From assembly GCF_900111825.1 (NCBI RefSeq), contig NZ_FOJM01000007.1, forward strand, positions 62,001-126,000: a stretch of 64,000 nt of DNA, read 5' to 3'. A model generated the notes under the pieces. It was not told where the DNA came from. It saw only the letters and a program-made list of their open reading frames with translations, and did no database searches. Source of the stretch: Pedobacter suwonensis (lineage in GTDB: Bacteria > Bacteroidota > Bacteroidia > Sphingobacteriales > Sphingobacteriaceae). The position numbers were made by a program, and so were the translations under genes. Positions 53,289 to 62,412 of the stretch are shown here, in pieces (position 1 is the first letter of the stretch; every line of letters begins with the position of its first letter).

Positions 53289-53897
53289 ATGGTTAAAAAA
53301 GGGTTATGGATTTTATTTGCAACTTTCGCATTGCTGATTGGACTTTATCCAACTATTTACTTTTTAATCGATAGAAAATTTGGATTGTTAGGTTCGAAGT
53401 CGGTAGCGTTGTTAAGCAATACTTTCTGGAACATTGGTTTTTATACGCATATTATTTTAGGAGGATTAGCTTTATTGATCGGCTGGACACAATTTAGTCC
53501 GAAAATGAGAAACAGTCGAATGGTATTGCACCGGAAATTGGGTAAAGCTTACGTGGTTTCGGTGCTGCTTAGCGCCTTGGCAGGCATTTATATCGGCTTT
53601 TTTGCAACAGGCGGGTGGGTTTCTTCAGCTGGATTTATCTGTTTAGGCGTCGTTTGGTTTTATACTACATTAAAGGCTTATTTACATATTAAAAGCGGCG
53701 AAATTGTGAAACATCAAAAAATGATGGTTTTCAGTTATGCTGCGTGTTTTGCGGCGGTAACCTTAAGGATCTGGCTGCCAATTTTGACCATTATGTTCGG
53801 TGATTTTTTTAAAGCCTACCTGGTTGTTGCCTGGTTATGCTGGATTCCGAATTTGATCATTGCTTATCTAATCAACAGTAAAACCACTAATCCATAA
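53289..53897 (+). CDS. DUF2306 membrane protein
   Basis: A 202-residue protein with about five hydrophobic helices and the DUF2306 hallmark MVLHRKLGKAYVVSVLLSAL near residue 80, followed by VKHQKMMVFSYAACFAAVTLRIW (shown as two motifs: VKHQKMMVFS and AAVTLRIW). His residues in these segments suggest cofactor or metal binding in the membrane. Function unknown. It lies between the HAD and Crp/Fnr genes, all on the plus strand, and may be co-transcribed. Confidence 0.85.
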   Translation: MVKKGLWILFATFALLIGLYPTIYFLIDRKFGLLGSKSVALLSNTFWNIGFYTHIILGGLALLIGWTQFSPKMRNSRMVLHRKLGKAYVVSVLLSALAGIYIGFFATGGWVSSAGFICLGVVWFYTTLKAYLHIKSGEIVKHQKMMVFSYAACFAAVTLRIWLPILTIMFGDFFKAYLVVAWLCWIPNLIIAYLINSKTTNP

Positions 53898-53938
53898 ATT
53901 GTCTGGTTGCTCCATCTATTCAAATAACTGAATTTTAT

Positions 53939-54490
53939 ATGATATCAGCTCAGGAAATTTTATCTGGCGTCGGCTCATTTTCATCCTATGATCTGCTTCT
54001 TTTTGAAGAAAAAGCCACGCGAAAGATATTTAGGAAAAACGATATGGTCTTGCGCCAGGGTGAGATTTGCCGATCTGTTTATTTCATCCTGTCCGGATCT
54101 TTTGTTCAGTTTCAATCTGATCATGAAACCGAAACAATCATCGAGCTTCATCTACCCAAAGAATGGATGTACAATCACTCAAGTTTAATAGGTCAGAAGC
54201 CATCAGATACAACAATTAAAGCATTTGAGGATGCTGAAGTGATTGAATTGAGTTTATACCACCTGCATGAACTGATTGCTAGATCACAATCCTTTTTAAG
54301 CTTCGGTCGGATTTTTGACCAGGCTAACCACAGGACTTATCTATTCGATAATGCGTTAAGTCCAGCAGAAAAGTACCAATACATTAAAAAGTCAAAGCCA
54401 CTTATTGTACAGGTTTTTCCAGTTAAACTCATCGCGTCATATCTTAAAATAACGCCCGAAACCTTAAGCAGGGTTAGGGCTAACTGTTGA
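53939..54490 (+). CDS. Crp/Fnr family regulator
   Basis: A 183-residue regulator with a cyclic-nucleotide-binding-like beta roll (IFRKNDMVLRQGEICRSVYF, ILSGSFVQFQ, ETETIIELHLPKEW) and a short C-terminal helix-turn-helix (KLIASYLKITPETLSRVR). The length is usual for Bacteroidota regulators of this class. No effector can be inferred. Its targets might include the VOC gene that follows it at 64 nt, but no operator is evident. Confidence 0.9.
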   Translation: MISAQEILSGVGSFSSYDLLLFEEKATRKIFRKNDMVLRQGEICRSVYFILSGSFVQFQSDHETETIIELHLPKEWMYNHSSLIGQKPSDTTIKAFEDAEVIELSLYHLHELIARSQSFLSFGRIFDQANHRTYLFDNALSPAEKYQYIKKSKPLIVQVFPVKLIASYLKITPETLSRVRANC

Positions 54491-54553
54491 ATTTCCTGAT
54501 TTCGATCAAGTGCTGCTTTTCAGAAAATTCCTCATTTTTGAAATAAAAAAAAT

Positions 54554-54910
54554 ATGCTGACAGCAATCAATCCGAAACTTCCAATGCGTGATAAAGAAAT
54601 CACCAGAGATTTTTATGTGAATAAATTAGGCTTTAAAGATATTGGGGCCGACAATTTTAAGGATTACCTTATGGTGCAAAAAGATCATGTTCAGATTCAC
54701 TTTTTTTTATTTGAAGCACTTGATCCCAAAGAAAACTATGGTCAGGTTTATCTGCGCACAGATGATATCGAAGCTTTGTACCAATGGATGCTGGATACTA
54801 ACCAAAGCATTCACCCTAATGGACATTTGCAAACGAAACCTTGGGGGCAAAAGGAATTCTCTATGCTTGATCCGGATAACAATCTGCTTACTTTCGGACA
54901 AGGGGCTTGA
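54554..54910 (+). CDS. VOC family (bleomycin-resistance-like) protein
   Basis: A 118-residue single-domain VOC protein. It starts LTAINPKLPMRDKEITRDFY, has the metal-associated VQIHFFLF segment near residue 48, DDIEALYQWM in the middle and EFSMLDPDNNLLTFGQ at the end. The fold is shared by glyoxalases and bleomycin-binding proteins. Its relation to drug resistance is unproven. It lies downstream of the Crp/Fnr gene. Confidence 0.88.
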   Translation: MLTAINPKLPMRDKEITRDFYVNKLGFKDIGADNFKDYLMVQKDHVQIHFFLFEALDPKENYGQVYLRTDDIEALYQWMLDTNQSIHPNGHLQTKPWGQKEFSMLDPDNNLLTFGQGA

Positions 54911-55029
54911 GGTTTATTGGTCAATGGTTCATTGGTCAATAGTTTATTAGTAAATGGTTCATTTGTTTGTTCGTCAATAATTCGTTGATTATTAGTATAT
55001 AATTTAACGTAAGTTTTGGCTCTTAACTT

Positions 55030-55140
55030 CGTCATTGCGAACTGAAGAAGGGACTTCGCACAGGAGTGAAGCAATCTTTTTTGATCATAAATTACATGAT
55101 AGATTGCTTCGGCTCGCTCATATCCCGCCTCGCAATGACG
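55030..55140. repeat. MITE-like inverted-repeat element
   Basis: CGTCATTGCGA ... GAAGCAATCT and AGATTGCTTC ... TCGCAATGACG bracket about 110 nt. Its ends are the same as those at 33098-33170, with a longer centre. Confidence 0.8.
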
Positions 55141-55466
55141 GATTATCTTGTAAAAATCTGATAATCAATTGCAAACACCCATAACTCACGTTAATTTAGG
55201 GTAGATCTCATGATTGTTATGTATAATTCCAATCACTTAAGATAACCTCTCTGGTTCATAACTGAGCCAATCAGATATTTTATAGTCTTAAAGTAAAATA
55301 TTTATATGCTTATCACATTTGGATATTTGAACTTTTCGGGATTATCGTCTAATGGTCTCAGCAATGAACCTGGATTTATGATTATGGGTTGCTTAACCTA
55401 TACGTTGAGGATTGTAAGTGGAAGACAATTGCCCTATTCTACTTTTAGCTTTCCGCCTTTTTTCCA

Positions 55467-55474
55467 TACATTTG
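55467..55474 (+). promoter_or_regulatory. Possible -7 box of lpdA
   Basis: TACATTTG with TTTT at the -33 position (20-nt spacer). Leader about 25 nt. Confidence 0.45.
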
Positions 55475-55498
55475 GCTAATTAAAATACTCAAGAAATT

Positions 55499-56905
55499 AT
55501 GCAATACGATGTCGTTGTTATCGGTTCAGGGCCGGGCGGTTATGTAGGCGCAATCCGTTGTGCTCAGTTAGGTTTAAAAACTGCAGTAGTAGAAAAATAT
55601 AAAACTTTTGGAGGAACTTGCTTAAACGTAGGTTGTATTCCATCTAAGGCTTTGTTAGACTCATCGGAGCATTATCACAATGCTGCTCATACATTTACTA
55701 CTCACGGTATCGATTTGAAAAGCCTTAAAGTAAATATGCCGCAAATGATCGCACGTAAAGACGATGTTGTTGCGCAAAATACGGCCGGTATCACGTATCT
55801 GTTCAAAAAAAACAAAATCGATTCTTTCGAAGGTGTAGGCTCTTTTGTAGATAAAAATACCATCCTGGTAACAAAAGCTGATGGTACTACGGAAACCCTG
55901 ACTGCAAAAAATGTAATCATTGCTACGGGTTCTAAACCTACAGCTCTACCATTTTTACCGATCGATAAAAAACGGATCATCACTTCAACAGAGGCTTTAA
56001 ATATTAAAGAAGTTCCAAAGTCGATGGTTGTAATTGGTGGCGGAGTGATCGGTTTGGAGTTAGGTTCTGTTTACGCCCGTTTAGGTACAAAAGTTTCAGT
56101 AATTGAGTTTTTGCCATCTATCATTGCAACAATGGATGCAAGTTTAGGTAAAGAACTTCAACGCGTATTAAAGAAAAACCTGGGCATGGAATTCTTTATG
56201 AATCATAAAGTTACCGGTGCTACAAATAATGGTAAAACAGTAACGGTTACTGCAGAAAATGCAAAGGGCGAAGCCGTAAATTTTGATGCTGATTATTGCA
56301 TCGTGGCTGTTGGCCGTACTGCTTACAGCGAAGGTTTAGGTTTGGATAAAATTGGGATTACCGTTGAAGAAAGAGGTAAAAAAATTCCGGTTAATGAGCA
56401 TTTAGAAACTTCGGTTGCGGGTGTTTATGCCATTGGAGATGTAATTACAGGTGCGATGTTGGCACACAAAGCGGAGGATGAAGGGATTTATGTTGCCGAA
56501 ACCATTGCCGGTCAGAAACCACATATTAATTATAACTTAATTCCTGGAGTAGTTTATACCTGGCCGGAAGTGGCTTCTGTAGGTTTAACCGAAGAGCAGT
56601 TAAAGGAAAAAGGTATAAAATATAAAGCAGGTTCGTTTCCTTTCAAAGCCAGCGGACGTGCAAAAGCGAGTATGGATACCGACGGTTTCATCAAAGTTTT
56701 AGCCGATGCGGCAACTGATGAGGTTTTAGGCGTACACATGATTGGCCCGCGTGCTGCAGATATGATTGCTGAAGCGGTTATCGCAATGGAATTCCGCGCA
56801 TCTGCTGAGGATATTGCACGTACCTGCCATGCGCACCCAACTTATACAGAGGCGTTAAAAGAGGCGGCACTTGCTGCAACTGAGAACAGAGCGATACATA
56901 TTTAA
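55499..56905 (+). CDS. lpdA: Dihydrolipoyl dehydrogenase (E3)
   Basis: A 468-residue flavoprotein disulfide reductase, the E3 subunit shared by 2-oxo-acid dehydrogenase complexes and the glycine cleavage system. FAD motif VIGSGPGGY (residues 7-15); redox pair CLNVGC at residues 41 and 46; NAD motif VVIGGGVIGLELGSVYARLG; and catalytic HAHPTYTEALKEA near the C-terminus. Full length. It stands alone and probably serves the pdhB and gcvT products at the distant loci in this window. Confidence 0.96.
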   Translation: MQYDVVVIGSGPGGYVGAIRCAQLGLKTAVVEKYKTFGGTCLNVGCIPSKALLDSSEHYHNAAHTFTTHGIDLKSLKVNMPQMIARKDDVVAQNTAGITYLFKKNKIDSFEGVGSFVDKNTILVTKADGTTETLTAKNVIIATGSKPTALPFLPIDKKRIITSTEALNIKEVPKSMVVIGGGVIGLELGSVYARLGTKVSVIEFLPSIIATMDASLGKELQRVLKKNLGMEFFMNHKVTGATNNGKTVTVTAENAKGEAVNFDADYCIVAVGRTAYSEGLGLDKIGITVEERGKKIPVNEHLETSVAGVYAIGDVITGAMLAHKAEDEGIYVAETIAGQKPHINYNLIPGVVYTWPEVASVGLTEEQLKEKGIKYKAGSFPFKASGRAKASMDTDGFIKVLADAATDEVLGVHMIGPRAADMIAEAVIAMEFRASAEDIARTCHAHPTYTEALKEAALAATENRAIHI

Positions 56906-56962
56906 TTATTTATCGGTCGTCATACTGAACTTGTTTCAGTATCTGTTTTTAAAATGATTAGC

Positions 56963-56990
56963 AATCCCGGTATTTTGCCGGGATTTTTTT
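56963..56990 (+). terminator. Rho-independent terminator after lpdA
   Basis: AATCCCGG, TATTTTG loop, CCGGGATTTTTTT. Confidence 0.85.
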
Positions 56991-57137
56991 GTTTGAGCGC
57001 TATTTCGAGAGGAGTGTAGCGCTCTATCTATAAAATGCCCTTGATCCAGAAAATTACGTTTTGAATTTTCTACCTCCTTCACATTTTCTTAACTAAATCA
57101 TAATATAGGTGGCTTAAGAAACAGCATGATTCGAATT

Positions 57138-57145
57138 TATTTTTG
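57138..57145 (+). promoter_or_regulatory. Possible -7 box of the choice-of-anchor I gene
   Basis: TATTTTTG, 22 nt before the ATG at 57168. It favours that ATG over the one at 57126. Confidence 0.38.
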
Positions 57146-57167
57146 CGGTTCAGATATTAAACAAACC

Positions 57168-58715
57168 ATGAACTGTAAAAAACTATTTGGTGCAATTTTT
57201 ATTGCTTCGCTGGCATTTGCTGCCTGTAAAAAAGATTCAAAAGATGATCCGATTGTAGATCCTCCGGTAGAAGCTGTTGTTCCAGAAAAAATAGACAGCT
57301 TTAAAGAAACTGCAGCTATTGATTTAGGCGGTGAATTCGCTTCAGAAATTTCTGCCTATGATCCTTTAACCAAAAAGCTGTTTGTAGCCAGTAATGATGG
57401 AGGTGCCAAAGTTGACGTTGTGGATATGAGTAAATACCCAACAGTTACAAAAGTGCAAACCTTAACTTATGCAGCTAACGCTGGGATTAATAGCGTTGCC
57501 GTAAATAACGGTTTATTGGCAATTGCTCTAGATGGCGCCGATAAGCAGGGAAATGGCGAAGTTGTTGTACTTAAGACTTTAGATTTATCTGAAGTTAAAA
57601 AAATTACGGTGGGCGCTATGCCAGATATGGTAACTTTTAGTCCGGATGGAAATTATATTTTATCGGCAAACGAAGGCGAGCCCAATCCGGCCTACACGGT
57701 AGATCCAAAAGGAACCATTTCAATTATCAGTATCAAAGATAATTATTCGATAAAAACAATAGATTTTTCAGCTTTTGAATCGCAGAAAGCTGCATTGCTT
57801 GCTGATGGTTTTAGAATTTATGGTTACAATGCCAGTTTTACCCAGGATATTGAGCCGGAATATATTGCAGTAAGCAGCGATTCCAAAAAGGCCTTTGTTA
57901 CGCTTCAGGAAAATAACGGTGTTGCCGAAGTAGATATTTTAGCCGGAACCATTACGAAGATTATTCCGCTGGGCACAAGAGATATCAGCCTAACCGAAAA
58001 TGCTTTTGATGTTAGTGATAAAGATGGTAAAAAAGTATTGGGTACATGGCCAATAAAAGCTTATTACCTGCCAGATGCCATATCTTATTTCACATCTAAC
58101 GGTGCGACTTATTTAGCCTTGGCCAATGAAGGTGATACCCGTCAGGATTATACTCCAAAAGAATCAAAAGAAGAGGTGCGTGTAAAAGATCTTATTTTAG
58201 ATCCGGTTAAATTTCCTAATGCTGCAACCTTGCAGTTAGATGCAAATCTCGGAAGGCTTACCGTAACCAACACCGCTGGTTTTACCATGGTTGGTACAAA
58301 TAAGGTATACCAGGAATTGTTTTCGACCGGGGGGCGAAGTGTGAGTATCCTGAATGCAAATACGGGAGCTTTGGTTGCCAACATTGGTAAAGATCTTGAG
58401 CAACATGTAATTGATGCCGGAAAATACGACGACGATCGTTCAGATAATAAAGGTGTAGAAGTAGAAAGTGTAACGGTTGCCCAGGTAAACGGACAAATCC
58501 TGGCATTTATTGGCATGGAACGTGCAGATGCAATTGCTATTTATGATGTGACCAATCCGGCAGCACCAAAATTTGTTCAGTTATTCTCTACCGGCGATGC
58601 GCCCGAAGGTTTGATGTTTGTTAAACCAAAAGATAGCCCCAACGGCAGAAGTTTATTAATCGTTTCAAATGAGGGTGATGGCACCGTTCGGTTCTATCAA
58701 CCCGATAAAATGTAG
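57168..58715 (+). CDS. Choice-of-anchor I family lipoprotein
   Basis: About 515 residues from the ATG at 57168. The signal ends SLAFAAC, so Cys is lipidated. The rest is a beta-propeller-like fold with repeated LYVASNDGGAKVDVV-type blades; GAMPDMVTFSPDGNYILSANEGEP is the family hallmark and GDAPEGLMFV and IVSNEGDGTVRFY are near the end. These proteins are envelope lipoproteins of unknown function, sometimes associated with phosphatase domains. It ends before a terminator and an inverted repeat. Confidence 0.88.
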   Translation: MNCKKLFGAIFIASLAFAACKKDSKDDPIVDPPVEAVVPEKIDSFKETAAIDLGGEFASEISAYDPLTKKLFVASNDGGAKVDVVDMSKYPTVTKVQTLTYAANAGINSVAVNNGLLAIALDGADKQGNGEVVVLKTLDLSEVKKITVGAMPDMVTFSPDGNYILSANEGEPNPAYTVDPKGTISIISIKDNYSIKTIDFSAFESQKAALLADGFRIYGYNASFTQDIEPEYIAVSSDSKKAFVTLQENNGVAEVDILAGTITKIIPLGTRDISLTENAFDVSDKDGKKVLGTWPIKAYYLPDAISYFTSNGATYLALANEGDTRQDYTPKESKEEVRVKDLILDPVKFPNAATLQLDANLGRLTVTNTAGFTMVGTNKVYQELFSTGGRSVSILNANTGALVANIGKDLEQHVIDAGKYDDDRSDNKGVEVESVTVAQVNGQILAFIGMERADAIAIYDVTNPAAPKFVQLFSTGDAPEGLMFVKPKDSPNGRSLLIVSNEGDGTVRFYQPDKM

Positions 58716-58746
58716 TCGCTCAATCTATTTATTAATGATGATTTTT

Positions 58747-58773
58747 AATCCCGGTACTGATATCGGGATTTTT
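58747..58773 (+). terminator. Rho-independent terminator
   Basis: AATCCCG, GTACTGATAT loop, CGGGATTTTT, 30 nt after the stop at 58715. Confidence 0.8.
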
Positions 58774-58779
58774 GCTTTC

Positions 58780-58826
58780 AGAGTTGTCAACTTTAATAGG
58801 TATTTCGCTATTAAGTTGACAACTCT
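58780..58826. repeat. Perfect inverted repeat, family of 51126
   Basis: AGAGTTGTCAACTT plus AATAG and its inverted partner form a stem of up to 19 bp. Same arms as 51126-51172. Confidence 0.75.
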
Positions 58827-58964
58827 TCTTAACCTTCGATTAGCACAGGAAAAAGGAGGCTGAAACTAATCAAAATGCATAATATTAATCGAATCGGTTC
58901 TTATTTAATTCATTTCTATAAACAAAGAATTAAAATTAAGCCCTATATTGCATCACAAAAAAAC

Positions 58965-59122
58965 TTTAGGGGTGCCTTCAAATAAGTTGGCTGAGAATAT
59001 ACCCTTTTTGAGGTTAAAGGTTGAAGGTAAAAAGGTAGAGGGTAATTTCCTTCAACCTTAAAACCCTCCAGCCATCAACCCCGAATGGACCTGATCCGGA
59101 TCATGCCGGCGTAGGAAATTAG
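58965..59122 (+). ncRNA. TPP riboswitch (THI element)
   Basis: The conserved core is complete: AGGGGTGCC, GGCTGAGA, ACCC, then GGACCTGATCCGGATC and ATGCCGGCGTAGGAA. The P3 arm is large, with a perfect 11-bp stem AAGGTTGAAGG (59017-59027) and CCTTCAACCTT (59049-59059). It lies upstream of thiD-tenA and should switch the operon off when thiamine diphosphate is abundant. Confidence 0.93.
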
Positions 59123-59162
59123 TTTGTCTGCAGTATTTGCATAAAAATGCCTTCGGCATTTG

Positions 59163-59197
59163 AAGACTCCTGAAGTTGTACAACAAAATGAAGTCTT
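59163..59197 (+). promoter_or_regulatory. Possible start-codon sequestering helix
   Basis: AAGACT near 59163 can pair with AGTCTT near 59192, enclosing the ATG at 59188 and a GTTGTACAAC palindrome. This may be the expression platform; not tested. Confidence 0.35.
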
Positions 59198-59202
59198 TAG
59201 CA

Positions 59203-60021
59203 ATGAACTATATTCAGGTGTTAACAATAGCTGGCTCAGATAGTGGCGGCGGTGCAGGCATTCAGGCAGATTTAAAGACCTTTTCGGCCCTGGGTTGTTT
59301 TGGCACCTCTGTAATTACTGCCGTCACCGCGCAGAATACATTAGGAGTGCGTTCCGTTCACGGTATTCCCGCCACGATAATTAAAGATCAGTTACAGGCA
59401 GTACTGGATGATATCAAACCCGTGGCTATTAAAATCGGCATGATCAACCGGGCAGAAGTAGTTGATGTAATTGAAACAGAACTTAAAAATTACGCTGCGG
59501 ATGTACCTGTTATTTTAGATCCGGTAATGGTAGCTACCAGTGGACATAAATTGATCGCACCTGATACTGTTGAGCAGCTGATAGGCAAATTGTTCCCATT
59601 GGTAAGCCTGGTTACCCCCAATATTGATGAAGCCGTTATTCTCGCCGATCAGGCCATTCATGATCTTGATGATATGGTTGCCGCGGGCAGGAAAATTATC
59701 GAAAAAGGTGCAAAAGCTGTTTTAATTAAAGGCGGGCATTTAATAGGCCCGGTAATTTACGATGTTTTTATTGGTGCAAGCGATGCACCCGTTATACTCG
59801 AAAGTACTTTTATTGCCTCTAAAAATCTGCATGGAACCGGTTGTACACTTTCATCAGCTATAGCCGCCGAAATGGCTAAAGGCAAAATGATGCTTGATGC
59901 CATTAAAACTGCAAAAACTTACATCTGGCAGGCTTTACAAGCTGGTATTGAAGTAAAAACAGGAGAAGGCAACGGACCTCTAAATCACTTTTTTGAACCT
60001 TTAAAATTGATTATCCAATGA
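59203..60021 (+). CDS. thiD: Hydroxymethylpyrimidine kinase/phosphate kinase
   Basis: A ribokinase-fold enzyme that phosphorylates HMP and HMP phosphate in thiamine synthesis. The start MNYIQVLTIAGSDSGGGAGI has the family N-terminal hallmark; ATGs at 59203 and 59188 are both possible (272 or 277 residues), and 59203 fits the family best. DPVMVATSGHKL near residue 110 is typical, as is ALKNLHGTGCTLSSAIA-like SKNLHGTGCTLSSAIAA with the catalytic Asp region after it. Under a TPP riboswitch. tenA follows with an ATGA overlap. Confidence 0.93.
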   Translation: MNYIQVLTIAGSDSGGGAGIQADLKTFSALGCFGTSVITAVTAQNTLGVRSVHGIPATIIKDQLQAVLDDIKPVAIKIGMINRAEVVDVIETELKNYAADVPVILDPVMVATSGHKLIAPDTVEQLIGKLFPLVSLVTPNIDEAVILADQAIHDLDDMVAAGRKIIEKGAKAVLIKGGHLIGPVIYDVFIGASDAPVILESTFIASKNLHGTGCTLSSAIAAEMAKGKMMLDAIKTAKTYIWQALQAGIEVKTGEGNGPLNHFFEPLKLIIQ

Positions 60022-60671
60022 AGTGGAGCGAACAGGCATGGGAAAGGGTTGAACCCATCTATAACAAAATTTTAGCGATGCCCTTTAATACAGAGCTGAG
60101 CAATGGCACCTTACCAAAAGAAAAATTTATTTTCTATTTAGCACAGGATGCCTATTACCTTTTAGCATTCGGGCGGACGTTAAGCGCGATTAGCGGACGA
60201 ATGCAAAATGCAGATTTAGTGATGGCTTTTGCCGGCTTTTCTACAGGCGCTATATTTGCCGAGCGCAGTCTGCATGAAAGTTATTTTGTAGAATTTGGTT
60301 TACCCAGCGAAGTTAAGCCCACGCCATCTGCGCTTTTATATACCAGTTATATCCTTAGTCAGGCGGCCTATGCCAATGTAGAAATAGCCGTAGCAGCTGT
60401 TTTGCCATGTTTTTGGATTTATAAGGCAGTAGGAGATCACATTTTCGCCCGGCAAAAAGGAGAAGAAGATCCTTATAAAAGGAGGATTGATGTGTATGCG
60501 GGCGTAGAATTTGCTGCTGCAGTAGAAAAGGCAATTGATATTGCAGATGAACTGGCCGTACAAGCGAATGCTGCAACTCGGCAGAACATGCTGGATGCTT
60601 TTGAAATGGCAACCCGTTTAGAATGGATGTTCTGGGACAGCGCTTATGAAACGGAAAAATGGAAAATTTAA
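60018..60671 (+). CDS. tenA: TenA-type thiaminase II
   Basis: A 217-residue TenA protein that hydrolyses aminopyrimidines (thiamine salvage; in other systems thiaminase II). The ATG overlaps the thiD stop (ATGA), so translation is coupled. Catalytic residues: Cys131 in AAVLPCFWIYKAVGD, the Asp in LAQDAYYLLAFGR at residue 44, and the family motif EWMFWDSAY near the C-terminus. The Cys marks the TenA-C subgroup. Role: return of HMP to the ThiD step. Confidence 0.93.
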   Translation: MKWSEQAWERVEPIYNKILAMPFNTELSNGTLPKEKFIFYLAQDAYYLLAFGRTLSAISGRMQNADLVMAFAGFSTGAIFAERSLHESYFVEFGLPSEVKPTPSALLYTSYILSQAAYANVEIAVAAVLPCFWIYKAVGDHIFARQKGEEDPYKRRIDVYAGVEFAAAVEKAIDIADELAVQANAATRQNMLDAFEMATRLEWMFWDSAYETEKWKI

Positions 60672-60780
60672 TATTCTAATCTGATAAACAGCAAAAAATT
60701 TTGATAAAATGTTAAAAACATGTCGGTATTTCCAATAGATTTAAAGAACTTTGTTGTTTTATAATTTTTAGGACATTACA

Positions 60781-61986
60781 TTGGAAGAGCGCACGCAAGA
60801 ACAGGAAATTTTAATTAAACAAAATGATAAACCTGCATTAAAGCAAAGCTCTCCAAAGCAAGTACGTTTAGCCATATCTGCCTTTTACTTTATGCAAGGG
60901 GTTTGTTTTGCCAGTTGGGCCAGCAGAATTCCAACTTTTAAATCCTCCATGGGTTTAAATGATGCAGAATTGGGTTCTATACTTTTTGCATTACCTGCCG
61001 GACAGATTATAACCATGTTTTTTTCTGCAAAACTGACCACGCATTTTGGCAGTAAGAAAATGTTAAGGGCAACAGCACCGCTTTATGCCATTGCCTTAAC
61101 TTTTTTAGCATTGGCTACTACTGGCTGGCAATTGGCTGCTTTTTTGGTTTTATTCGGCATTACGGGTAACCTGTGTAATATTGCCTTAAATACACAGGGT
61201 GTTGCTGGCGAAAACTATTACGGCAAACCGATTATGAGTTCTTTCCATGGCGCCTGGAGTATCGGGAATTTAACCGGTGCATTAATTGCGCTTGGATTAG
61301 TGAACTTAAAAATGGGTATGTATACCCATTTTTGGATGATTGCCTTAATATCTTTAACCAATGTATTATTTAACGCTAAAAAACTACTCAATTATAATAA
61401 GCCCGATACTGTAGTGGAAAAAACGAAGTTTTTTACCATGCCACAAGGTATTTTGGTATTATTGGGCGTTATTGCGTTTTGTAGCATGGCCACCGAAGGT
61501 ACTATGTTCGATTGGAGCGCTATTTATTTTGAGGATGTGGTGAAATTACCCCATAATAAAGCTATTATCGGTTATGCATCGTTCATGTTTATGATGGCCA
61601 GCGGAAGATTTATGGGCGTATATTTAATCGGTAAATTCGGGCGGAAAAATCTCTTGCAAATCAGCGGTGCCATTATATCACTAGGTATGGCACTTGCCGT
61701 CATATTTCCTTATTTAATTACTGCCATTTTTGGTTTTATGCTCATTGGTCTGGGAGTTTCAAGTATTGTACCCATGGTGTATAGCATAGCTGGAAATAAT
61801 AAAAAAGTACCCGCTGGCAAAGCCATCACCATGGTTTCAAGTATCGGTTATTTCGCTTTTTTGTTTGGTCCGCCGTTAATAGGTTATATTTCGCAGCTAT
61901 CCAGCTTACGCTATTCTTTCGGAATTATTTCTGTATTTGGTTTACTGATTATTTCTTTGGTAACGAAGATTAGAGAGATCAATTAG
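60781..61986 (+). CDS. MFS transporter
   Basis: A 401-residue major facilitator with a TTG start (no in-frame ATG before the first helix). TM1 begins VRLAISAFYFMQGVCFASW, followed by the G-x-x-x-D/G region NDAELGSILFALPAGQ and twelve hydrophobic helices. It is of the YbjJ type by its SWASRIPTF motif. Substrate unknown; a thiamine-precursor role is tempting because of thiD-tenA 109 nt upstream, but it is not shown. A partial copy of its last codons lies at 62341-62392. Confidence 0.85.
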   Translation: MEERTQEQEILIKQNDKPALKQSSPKQVRLAISAFYFMQGVCFASWASRIPTFKSSMGLNDAELGSILFALPAGQIITMFFSAKLTTHFGSKKMLRATAPLYAIALTFLALATTGWQLAAFLVLFGITGNLCNIALNTQGVAGENYYGKPIMSSFHGAWSIGNLTGALIALGLVNLKMGMYTHFWMIALISLTNVLFNAKKLLNYNKPDTVVEKTKFFTMPQGILVLLGVIAFCSMATEGTMFDWSAIYFEDVVKLPHNKAIIGYASFMFMMASGRFMGVYLIGKFGRKNLLQISGAIISLGMALAVIFPYLITAIFGFMLIGLGVSSIVPMVYSIAGNNKKVPAGKAITMVSSIGYFAFLFGPPLIGYISQLSSLRYSFGIISVFGLLIISLVTKIREIN

Positions 61987-62052
61987 GCTTTCCATTTCGT
62001 AAAAAAAAATATATCGATTATTGAGCGCAGTGCCTGAGCGTAAAATAGCGTT

Positions 62053-62122
62053 TCTTCCCGCTTTTTGCTTGTACGCTTCGCTTCCTAGCACCTCGTTGCT
62101 GCAGGGTACCGCTTCAATCGGG
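62053..62122 (-). repeat. Structured repeat family A, copy 2
   Basis: Reverse complement of the repeat at 20258-20328 with about 85 percent likeness by eye: CCCTGCAGCAACGAGG, GGAAGCGAAGCG and the closing CGGG are in the same order. Confidence 0.6.
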
Positions 62123-62278
62123 GCTAACTGGCCAAAACAGTGTTTCTTTTTTCGGGTTGCAGGGTGCGCCGACCATTCTTCGTAAACCCGATTAAAATGA
62201 AAAGCCCGGAGCTTAGTGAGGAATTGTAATGGAAAGCAGGACTACAAACTGCCACGAACTGGTGTATGCTCATTTCCA
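62115..62278 (+). repeat. Repeat family B, copy 1
   Basis: About 163 nt that reappears at 63079-63255: GGCCAAAACAGTGTTTC, GGGTTGCAGGGTGCGCCGAC, CATTCTTCGTAAACCCG, AAAAGCCC, TTGTAATG and CTCATTTCC in the same order. CGGGTT can pair with AACCCG inside it. Confidence 0.75.
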
Positions 62279-62340
62279 ATTCTTAAGATACTAAATATAT
62301 CTTAACTTATTTCGATCGGTGAGACACCCAACCTATAGGG

Positions 62341-62394
62341 TAATATTTCGCAGATTATCTTTTTGGTAACGAAAATTAGAGAGATAAATTAATA
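62341..62394 (+). pseudogene. Remnant of the MFS gene 3' end
   Basis: In one frame it reads NISQIIFLVTKIREIN and a stop, which matches the end of the MFS protein (YISQ and IISLVTKIREIN) with about 22 codons missing between the halves. It lies 355 nt downstream of the MFS stop, beyond repeat families A and B. Confidence 0.6.
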
Positions 62395-62412
62395 GGTCTG
62401 TTAATCAGCGAT

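Larger units (their letters stand above)
54911..55498. other. Intergenic gap with repeats
   Basis: No gene seen. It contains an AT-rich degenerate GGTTCATT/TGGTCAAT repeat (54917-54990), the MITE-like element (55030-55140) and the lpdA promoter box (55467-55474). Confidence 0.6.

Noticed and set aside
58148..58516. 122-residue minus-strand frame within the choice-of-anchor I gene
   Set aside because: Antisense to the beta-propeller coding sequence; no independent support.
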